NCBI GenBank assembly: GCA_029259055.1 | Contig: JAPDJP010000015.1 | Location: 27,795-91,794 of the forward strand | Source of the DNA: Thermoplasmatota archaeon | GTDB taxonomy: Archaea > Thermoplasmatota > E2 > UBA202 > JdFR-43 | DNA: 64,000 bases | Direction: 5' to 3' | Shown: one piece after another, positions 8,412-17,200 of the stretch | How positions within the stretch are numbered: position 1 is the first letter of the stretch | Layout of the letters: each line of letters begins with the position of its first letter | Position numbers and translations under genes: made by a program | Notes under the pieces: generated by a model | Databases searched by the model: none | Seen by the model: the letters and a program-made list of their open reading frames with translations, nothing else | Told to the model about the DNA's origin: nothing

Positions 8412-11400
8412 CCTATCACCTCCATTAAAAAGCTACCAGAATTTGCAACCCTCAAAACGACACAATCCCCCGGTTCAATAACAAAATCATAAGAGGAAGG
8501 AGAAACACCAACTATATAATCATCAAACCCCCCTTTATTAACATTCCATTTACTTATTACACTCCCTTCTGGCATAATATCACTTCCTATTAATTCAGCA
8601 AGCTGAGAAGCCTTTATTGATTGGCTCAGCCATGGAATATAATTGACAACATTTTTTTGATTTTTAACTAAAGAGATTTTAGTATCAACCCTTACAATTT
8701 TTGAAATGCTATCGTTATACTCACCATTAAAAATCGTAAGAGTAACATTGTAATAATTTCCTAATGGATAAGTATGGCTTGTATTTCTATCCATGCATTT
8801 CTTACCATCCCCAAAATCCCAAAGCCAGGCAGAAGCACCTTTTGATAAATCAATAAAATCTATTTTTTGTTTAGATACCGGATTCTCAGGTATATATGTA
8901 AAATTAGCTATTAGGATTATTATTTCCAAATTTTTGCTTATGTTGCCAATGCATCCATCATCATCTGTTATAGTAAGAGTAACATTGTATATTCCATCAT
9001 CAGAATAGGAATGGGTAACAACGCTTCCATATGCAACGCTTCCATCTCCAAAGTTCCATGTATAATTTACAATGTAGCCATCTAAATCATAACTTGAAGA
9101 AGCATTGAATATAACGGTATTGTTCACAATTTCATATGAGAAATTAGCAAAAGGTTTTCTATTCATTACAACAATTTTTTTTGTTATGTTGCCAATCAAT
9201 CCATCATTATCAACAACTCTCAAAGTAACATTGTATATACCATCATCATTCCATGAATGCTCAACTACATCACCACTTTCATCAAATATACCATCACCAT
9301 TCCAATCCCATTCATATGATACAATAGAGCCATCTAAATCATAACTTAATGAGCCATTGAAAATAACGGACTCAAAAGTATATGGATTTAAAGGCATAAA
9401 GGAAAAATTGGCAATAGGAGGGGAAGTTAAATTGAAAGAATAGATATTTGATTTAATGCCATTTAATTCATCTTTTGCAAAAATGTAAAATTCATATTTT
9501 CCATATTCAAAACTTGAATTGTAATAATAAGTATCGTTTAATCCTTTAGTCATTTTTGCAGAAAAATTAGAAAAATTAATCCACACTTCCTTTACTTCAA
9601 TATTATCTATAACAATGCAGGAAATATTTACATATTCATTAATAAGAATGCTCACATTTCTTATTTCAGGTGGGTCATTATCAATTATATTAACAATTTT
9701 CTCCCCCGTACTATTCCAATTCCCGAATTCATCTTTTGCTACAATCATATAATGCAAAATAGTTTCATTAGCAACAATAATCTCTTTAATCCAATAATCT
9801 CCAGATTTTTCCATACTTTCATTATAATGGCTTCCATTATACCAGTATTCAACAAATGCTGTTACATTACTTTTATCGCTTATACTTGCATTAAAAATAA
9901 AAGAATCACCAGTTGTCGGTATGGAAGTTAAATCCTTTATTGTTGGCTTTTCAATATCTATGAAATTTGCAACCAAGCTTTTATTTGAATCTAACAAAAT
10001 TTGAATAGTTTCATTCACACTGCTTACATCCCCGCTCCAATAAGCAAATTCATAGCCATCATATGCATATGCAGTTATGGTTATGTAACCATATCCATAT
10101 AAACCGCTAGATGGAACAGTATATCCAGCATTTGGAGGAAATATGCTTATATTTAGCTTAAAAGCTTTTGTTTTAAAATGCCATATACAACTCATATTTT
10201 CAATTTTGCCATCATTTACAACAACATACCAGTAATATGTTTTATTATATTCTAAATTAAGCTGGCATTCAACATTTCCAGAAACATTTTCAAATTCCGC
10301 TACCAATTCATCATTCAAATAGAAATAAACATGCAATGAATCATTATCCACATCATATATATATGCTATTAAGCTAACATTTTTTGAAACAATGGAATTA
10401 TTTTCTGGCTCTAATAAATGAATAATTGGAGGATGATTATACATAACAATTTTACTTACGTTACCAACGCATCCATCATTATCAACAACTGTAAGAACAA
10501 CAGTATAATTTCCTGTATTACTATAAGAATGAGTAACAACTTTTCCATGTCCAACGCTTCCATCTCCAAAATCCCATGTATAATTTACAATGTAGCCATC
10601 TAAATCATAACTTGAAGAAGCATTGAATATAACAGTATTGTTCACAATTTCATATGAGAAATTAGCAATAGGTTTTTGTAGAACATTTATTGATACAGTA
10701 TCATATAATTTTGTTCCTAAAATATCAATTACTGTTAAATTAGCAACAGAAGAAATATTATAAGTACATGTTATGGAAAAATTACCAGATAAATTCCCAA
10801 CATATTCAGCTATTCCGTCGTTATTTATGTCCAGTTTCCATATAGAAATTTCTCCGTCTATATTAATGTAGAATGTAACTGTAAGGGGGGCGCATCCCTG
10901 ATTTATATTTACAGATAAATTACAGAAAGGCTCTTTAATTATTTTAAAGGAATATGTAGAAGAAACATTAACATTTCCATTAATGTCAATGGCACATATA
11001 AAGAAATAATATGTTCCTACCATGGAATATGTTTGGTTTATATAGCGATTAGAGATTTTTTGCATGCTACCGTCTGGATAGGTTATATTAATCCATGTTT
11101 CCTTTATACCTGCATTATCTGTAACATTGCAGGATATGTTAACGTATTTACCTTTATATTGAATCGATGGATTTATATTAATATCTAAAATTTTTGGTGG
11201 CAGATTATCCGATACAGTTTTAAAATACCATATACAACTCATATTTTCAATTTTGCCATCATTTACAACAACATACCAGTAATATGTTTTATTATATTCT
11301 AAATAAAGCTGGCATTCAACATTTCCAGAAACATTTTCAAATTCCGCTACCAATTCATCATTCAAATAGAAATAAACATGCAATGAATCATTATCCACAT

Positions 11401-14200
11401 CATATATACATGCTATTAAGCTAACATTTTTTGAAACAATGGAATTATTTTCTGGCTCTAATAAATGAATAATTGGAGGATGATTATATGAAATATACAT
11501 AACAATTTTACTTACGTTACCAACGCATCCATCATTATCAACAACTGTAAGAACAACAGTATAATTTCCTGTATTACTATAAGAATGAGTAACAACGCTT
11601 CCATATGCAACGTTTCCATCTCCAAAATTCCATGTATAGTTTACAATGTAGCCATCTAAATCATAACTTGAAGAAGCATTGAATATAACGGTATTGTTCA
11701 CAATTTCATATGAGAAATTAGCAATAGGAAAATACGTAACTGTAAAATTATAAATAGGAGAAGAAATGGAATTGTTGCTTAAATCTCTTGCCCATACATA
11801 AAAATAATATGTTCCTAGATCATTACATATTATAGATGCAGAGAAGTTATTTCCGTATCCAAACATGCTCACATTTATTTTACCAGTGGGCTTTGTTACA
11901 TTTAAATACACCTTATCCAGTCCTCTATTATCTCTTACCATACAAGATATATTTGTGATGCCAGGCTCTATAAATCTATTATACGATATATTGCTAATAA
12001 TGGGTGGCAGGCTATCAATAATTTTGAAGGTATAATTTTTGGTGGCATTTAAATATCCATTTACATCAGTTGCATAAATATAAAATTCATGCAGCCCAAT
12101 ATCAAAAGTTGAATTTATATAGTATATGCCATTTCCCTTTTCATCCGCTATTTTGCTCATGCTTATATTTTCATCATCTATTACAATTATAACGCTTTCA
12201 ACACCCACATTATCATAGACGTAGCATGAAATATTAACAGGATATCCATATTGTTGTACATTCTGATAGCTTATATTCTTTATGGAGGGCGGCATCGGCG
12301 GAACTATTATGGTAAAGTTCAGTAGATTAGTTGTATTCGTGTTCCCGCTTTTATCCTTTGTCCAGATATAGTAATAATATGTTCCTTCCTCATTACCCAA
12401 GATTTTATAATAATATAAATTTCCCGCTTTATTCATACTTATATTTGTAAAGTTGCCAGAAGGCGTTGTAATATTTATTTTAGCAATACTTACTTCAACA
12501 TTATCTATAATTATGCACGATATATTGACGTATTCATCGATTTCTTGTGGATTTGGACAGGCGGATAGATTTTTAATTTCTGGAGGAATCAAATCCAAAA
12601 CAACTATACTCTTTGTTATGCTACTTGTTGCATAGTCATCATCGGTAACAGTAAGAGTAACATTGTATATTCCATCCCTATAATATGTATGCAATGGATT
12701 TTTATAATTACCTTCTAAGATTGTTCCATCCCCAAAATCCCATCTCCATATGTATATGTCTCCATCAGGGTCTATTGATAAATCCGTAAATAAAACTTCC
12801 TCTCCCACCTGAGGATTCTCCGGAATAAAATTAAAATCCGCAACTGGTGGAATATTCTCTACAAATATTTCCTTTTCCATAACATCCCAAGCACCATCAT
12901 TATCATATACAGTTAATCTTACAACATATGATGGAGGACTATTCTGTGTATATCTATGGGTAACAACTTTTCCATGTCCAACGCTTCCATCTCCAAAATC
13001 CCATGTATAATTTACAATGTAGCCATCTAAATCATAACTTGATGAAGCATTGAATACAATATCATCTAAATCTGTTGGATTGGTTGGCATATATGTGAAA
13101 TTTGCTACCGGCTTGTATGCTATGACAAATTTTTGTAGCGAAGATTTTTCAGAATTATTATTTACGTCCATTGCCCAGACATAATAGTAATATATTCCTT
13201 TTATGGAATATGTATTGTTGAAGTAATATATATCACCAATATTATTCATACTCTCATTTATAAATGTGCCATTAGGAAAGGAAATATTTATATATGCAAA
13301 TAATACCTCCACATTATCAACTATTTTACAACTAATATTAACCCATGAATTTGGAATCTGGATTTGAGGATTTGCTTTTAAATCATTAATATCTGGAGGG
13401 TATATATCCTCACCAAAATAGATTTCCATCAGGGGGTAGTAATCAAAATTTCCTTTTTCAAAAGGCTCTATCTGGTAAGGTATATCTCCTACCCCATCTC
13501 CGTCATCATCTGTCCCTGTGTACTTATCCCAATAATTTCCAACATTTAAATAGAACCATTGATTAAAAGTGCTTTCGTCATATGCATCTATTCCATTATT
13601 TATGAAATTATTATAATAAAATATATTGTATCTTGTATTTGAACCAAAATCTATACCATAGGCATTTGAAATAAATAAATTTTCTTTAATGGTGGAATTT
13701 TGTAGCCCGACCGCAGATATACCATATGAATTCATATAAAAAATGTTAGTTGATATTAGATTGTTTATTCCCCCATATGAATATATTCCTCCATAGTTAT
13801 GAGAAAAATTGCAATTCCTGATTGAGCAATTTTCAACGTTATCAAGTTTTATACCATAATATCCTTCGCTTGAATTTTTTATGGTAAATCCCTCTATTTC
13901 AACATTATTTGCAGTAATTGTTATTCCATGTTTTCCTTCTCCACATTCAATAATCGCTTTTTTATTTTCTCCTTTTAAAACTAAATTTTTATCAATTACT
14001 ATATTTTCATGGTAAACACCAGCATAAACATATATTGTATCTCCAGGTAAAGCAAAATCTATGGCTTCCTGAATGTTATTAAAATCTGCTGTGCCATCAT
14101 CATCAACATAAATTATTGCTGGCTTTGCAAATCTTATATTAAATAACGAAATCAATAGAAGAATTGTTATAATCCAAACAACCCTTTTTATAGCCACCAT
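8408..14200 (-). CDS. Giant secreted beta-helix, PKD and Ig-like repeat protein (1930 aa)
   Basis: Second gene of the surface operon; it overlaps the first by 13 bases and the third by 4. Order: hydrophobic signal segment (about 5-27); a NosD-like right-handed beta-helix (about 30-255) that begins with F-N-N-I-Q-E-A-I and ends in a D-x-D-G-x-G-D-x-P-Y segment; then alternating modules. I count seven Ig-like domains (P-P-x-I openings with a V-N-I-S-C strand), eight PKD-type domains (W-x-F-G-D-G motifs, one degenerate), two copies of a P-P-I-I-H-L-L-E-P-E domain, one InlB-B-like repeat, and a C-terminal module of about 90 residues of another type. No C-terminal membrane helix or sorting motif is visible, so it is released or held by a partner. 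N-x-S/T sites are very frequent. Its role is structural or adhesive by inference; no catalytic motif was seen. Confidence 0.85.
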   Translation of the reverse strand: MVAIKRVVWIITILLLISLFNIRFAKPAIIYVDDDGTADFNNIQEAIDFALPGDTIYVYAGVYHENIVIDKNLVLKGENKKAIIECGEGKHGITITANNVEIEGFTIKNSSEGYYGIKLDNVENCSIRNCNFSHNYGGIYSYGGINNLISTNIFYMNSYGISAVGLQNSTIKENLFISNAYGIDFGSNTRYNIFYYNNFINNGIDAYDESTFNQWFYLNVGNYWDKYTGTDDDGDGVGDIPYQIEPFEKGNFDYYPLMEIYFGEDIYPPDINDLKANPQIQIPNSWVNISCKIVDNVEVLFAYINISFPNGTFINESMNNIGDIYYFNNTYSIKGIYYYYVWAMDVNNNSEKSSLQKFVIAYKPVANFTYMPTNPTDLDDIVFNASSSYDLDGYIVNYTWDFGDGSVGHGKVVTHRYTQNSPPSYVVRLTVYDNDGAWDVMEKEIFVENIPPVADFNFIPENPQVGEEVLFTDLSIDPDGDIYIWRWDFGDGTILEGNYKNPLHTYYRDGIYNVTLTVTDDDYATSSITKSIVVLDLIPPEIKNLSACPNPQEIDEYVNISCIIIDNVEVSIAKINITTPSGNFTNISMNKAGNLYYYKILGNEEGTYYYYIWTKDKSGNTNTTNLLNFTIIVPPMPPSIKNISYQNVQQYGYPVNISCYVYDNVGVESVIIVIDDENISMSKIADEKGNGIYYINSTFDIGLHEFYIYATDVNGYLNATKNYTFKIIDSLPPIISNISYNRFIEPGITNISCMVRDNRGLDKVYLNVTKPTGKINVSMFGYGNNFSASIICNDLGTYYFYVWARDLSNNSISSPIYNFTVTYFPIANFSYEIVNNTVIFNASSSYDLDGYIVNYTWNFGDGNVAYGSVVTHSYSNTGNYTVVLTVVDNDGCVGNVSKIVMYISYNHPPIIHLLEPENNSIVSKNVSLIACIYDVDNDSLHVYFYLNDELVAEFENVSGNVECQLYLEYNKTYYWYVVVNDGKIENMSCIWYFKTVSDNLPPKILDININPSIQYKGKYVNISCNVTDNAGIKETWINITYPDGSMQKISNRYINQTYSMVGTYYFFICAIDINGNVNVSSTYSFKIIKEPFCNLSVNINQGCAPLTVTFYINIDGEISIWKLDINNDGIAEYVGNLSGNFSITCTYNISSVANLTVIDILGTKLYDTVSINVLQKPIANFSYEIVNNTVIFNASSSYDLDGYIVNYTWDFGDGSVGHGKVVTHSYSNTGNYTVVLTVVDNDGCVGNVSKIVMYNHPPIIHLLEPENNSIVSKNVSLIAYIYDVDNDSLHVYFYLNDELVAEFENVSGNVECQLNLEYNKTYYWYVVVNDGKIENMSCIWHFKTKAFKLNISIFPPNAGYTVPSSGLYGYGYITITAYAYDGYEFAYWSGDVSSVNETIQILLDSNKSLVANFIDIEKPTIKDLTSIPTTGDSFIFNASISDKSNVTAFVEYWYNGSHYNESMEKSGDYWIKEIIVANETILHYMIVAKDEFGNWNSTGEKIVNIIDNDPPEIRNVSILINEYVNISCIVIDNIEVKEVWINFSNFSAKMTKGLNDTYYYNSSFEYGKYEFYIFAKDELNGIKSNIYSFNLTSPPIANFSFMPLNPYTFESVIFNGSLSYDLDGSIVSYEWDWNGDGIFDESGDVVEHSWNDDGIYNVTLRVVDNDGLIGNITKKIVVMNRKPFANFSYEIVNNTVIFNASSSYDLDGYIVNYTWNFGDGSVAYGSVVTHSYSDDGIYNVTLTITDDDGCIGNISKNLEIIILIANFTYIPENPVSKQKIDFIDLSKGASAWLWDFGDGKKCMDRNTSHTYPLGNYYNVTLTIFNGEYNDSISKIVRVDTKISLVKNQKNVVNYIPWLSQSIKASQLAELIGSDIMPEGSVISKWNVNKGGFDDYIVGVSPSSYDFVIEPGDCVVLRVANSGSFLMEVIG
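8932..9421. repeat. PKD-module direct repeat, copy 2
   Basis: Second copy of the 490-base element at 4083-4572, located near the 3' end of the 1930-residue gene. The mismatches I saw cluster in the stretch encoding the FGDG loop, where this copy reads GSVAYG and the other reads GYVAYG. Confidence 0.9.
10171..10672. repeat. Internal direct repeat, copy A
   Basis: About 500 bases nearly identical to 11218-11728, offset 1047 bases, growing to 1056 after a 9-base insertion in the other copy. It encodes the end of a PKD domain plus the Ig-like P-P-I-I-H-L-L-E-P-E domain. Confidence 0.9.
11218..11728. repeat. Internal direct repeat, copy B
   Basis: Partner of 10171-10672 in the same gene. It carries an extra 9 bases (three codons, I-S-Y) between the PKD and Ig-like domains. 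The reading frame is kept. Confidence 0.9.
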
Positions 14201-17200
14201 TTTCTCGGACTTAATAATGGGTACTTATCTTGATTAATACCAGGAGGAATTATGTAAGGATCGGTTGAGATATGTTCATTCCAATAATTTCCAGATGTGC
14301 TTATATACCATGAATTATTTCCAGCATCATATGCTTGGCTATCGTTATGAAGTGTATTGTTTATGAAGTTATTATAATAGAATTTATTTGCAGTACAATC
14401 TTGAGAAGCTACATATATTCCATAATCATTTGTTGTTATGTTATTTTCATAAACTTCATTGTTAGTTGAGGAAGAAATTACAAAGATTCCATAAGAGTTA
14501 TTCCATATGATGTTATGCATTATGTAATTACTATTTGAAGAATTTATCAGGATACCTGCATTGCTATTATTCCATATAAGATTATCTGTAATTGGTAAAG
14601 AATCTCCTTGAGAGGAAAGTAATATATAAATTCCATTTAAATTGAAAGATATATTGTTCTTCTGTATATCATTATTGTTTGAAGAATATAAATATAAGCC
14701 GTGTAAATTGTTTTCACGAATTTCGTTCAGTTGTATAGTATTACTATGAGATTTATTTAAAAATATACCATTTCCAGAATTATTATAAATCTGATTATTT
14801 TGTATCGAATTAATACTTGAGGAATATAGGTATATACCATTTTCCCTGTTTTCATAAATTCTATTTCCTATAATTTCGTTGTTGCCTGCTGTTGCGGACC
14901 TTGACCTGTCCAAATAAATTCCATTTTTATTCCAAAATATTGTATTGTTCAAAATTGTGTTTCCAGAACCACCAGACAGCAATAAGTATATTCCATCATA
15001 GCTATTGCTATAAATAGTATTATTCATAATATCATTATCATCTGAAGAGGAAATGTAAATGCCATTTTGAGTATTGTTGGATATTGTATTATTCATGATT
15101 TTATTGTTGTGACTATCTGATAACCAAATTCCTTGAAAATTTGATTTAATAGTATTGTTTATTATACTATTTGTACTTGCAGATAAAAATTGCATACCAT
15201 AACCATTGTTTTCTATAGTATTGTTAAGTATTGTATTTTCCGAAGAATATGAAGACAAGACAATACCATAATCGTTTTGTGATATGGCGTTTTCTTTAAT
15301 GATATTGTAATTTCCCTTTTCTATGCAAACTCCCTTCAAATTATTCCTTATAATGTTTTTTATAATATAGTTATCACTGGAGAGATAAGAAAGTTTTATT
15401 CCTTCTTTTGTATTTGACAATATGGTATTGTTTTTGATATAATTTCCAACAGAGCGGTATAAACAGATGGCGGTACCATTATTAAATGATATATTGTTAT
15501 TTGCAATGATATTTTCCCCATTTGTAGTCAGCATAGAAAATGCAAGATAGATTCCATTCCCATTATACAGAATTTCATTTGATGATATATTATTTTTATT
15601 ACCCTGATAGATATAAATAGCTTGCAAGTTACCACTTATTACATTTGAAACTATTGTATTATTATTTGATGATGTAGAGAGATTAATGGCATAGGTGTTA
15701 TTCATTATTGTATTTGATACGATAATATTGGAAGCAGAATAATAAGCACTTATTCCTTTGCTATTCAGATATATGTCATTTAAAATTAGGTCATTGTTAC
15801 TAGAATTTTGGAGAGATATTGCAATGCTGTTATTATAGATTTTATTCTCTCTTAGTGTATTTGTATGGGAGAATTTTTCTATAAGTATCGCTTCCAAATC
15901 ATTTTTTGCTATTGTGTTATTTATTAAAGAATTTGTATTTGATATTTCAAGCCTTATACCTCTATCATTATTAATGATTTTATTGTTTATAATTTCATTT
16001 CTATTTGTTGAAGACATCAAATAAATTCCCTCTTGAGCATTACCGATGAAAGCATTGTTTGATATTATATTGCTTTCAGCTGAGTCAATAAATAAACCAA
16101 TTCCATTTTGAGATATATTATTTTTATCTATTGTGTTTAAGCTTGCTCTATATAAATAAAGTCCATATCCATTATTTTTAATATCATTATTTAGGATTTT
16201 GTTACCTAAGCTGTTGCTACCAAAAATGCCATTTGTACAATTTTTTATTATGTTTCCTTGTATTGTATTATTATGGGAGCTCAACAAGTATATTCCATTA
16301 TTTGCTCCGCTGATTGTACAATTAATAATCTTTACCCTTGCTGAATTACTAACAAGAATTCCTGTTTGTAAATCTCCCTTAATAACAAAACCTTCTATTT
16401 TAGCCCAATCAATTGTTACTTCGATTCCTGTTTGTGAAGCAAAAATTGTTGGATTATCTATGCCAATTAGGTCTATTGATTTATTCAGAACGACGTCTTC
16501 ATAATATATCTGCCCACTGCTTCCAATTACATAAACTTTCCCTCCTGGCGTAACAGCATTTATTCCTTCTTGGATAGTAGCAAAATGATTTGGTTGATTT
16601 AGCCATTCTTCCGTTGCATCATTATTCACCCATACTTCTGTTGCATATCCTGCGCCCTCTGCTAGCCAAGCCAAAACATTTCTAAGATAATTCTCTCTGC
16701 TTTCCTGTGTTATTTCGTCAGCGTTTAAATCGAAGCCCAATATTATGCTTCTATTTCTCCCTCTCTCGGCATCTATCGCATAGTATCCAACTGGAATTGA
16801 AGATTTACTACCCTTTACCACGACATCATCCAAATAATATCCATAGGAGCGCCAGCGCCAATCGCTGACCAAGCGCCACCTTATCTGAATAACTTTTCCA
16901 GCAAAAGCTGATATATCTATAGTGTGATGTGTCCAGCTTCTTTGGTCACCATAAAATACAGCTATCGTTTGCCAAGTGCTTCCTCCGTCATCAGATATTT
17001 CCAGATATACATAGTCGTAGGTGTTATGGTAGCCATATACTATATAATACCAATCATAAAATTCCAGTACAGCTGTTGTAAAATTGCTCAAATCTATACT
17101 ACCTGTTTTTAACCAGCAATTTGCATTGTTTTGATACCAGCTGTCCAAATCAGTACCATATACCTTGCTCCCACTATGTGCTCCCGGAGGCCCAAAAGTA

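Noticed and set aside
16199-16504. A 101-codon plus-strand ORF in the beta-helix gene
   Set aside because: Antisense to repetitive beta-helix coding sequence, with no plausible protein features.
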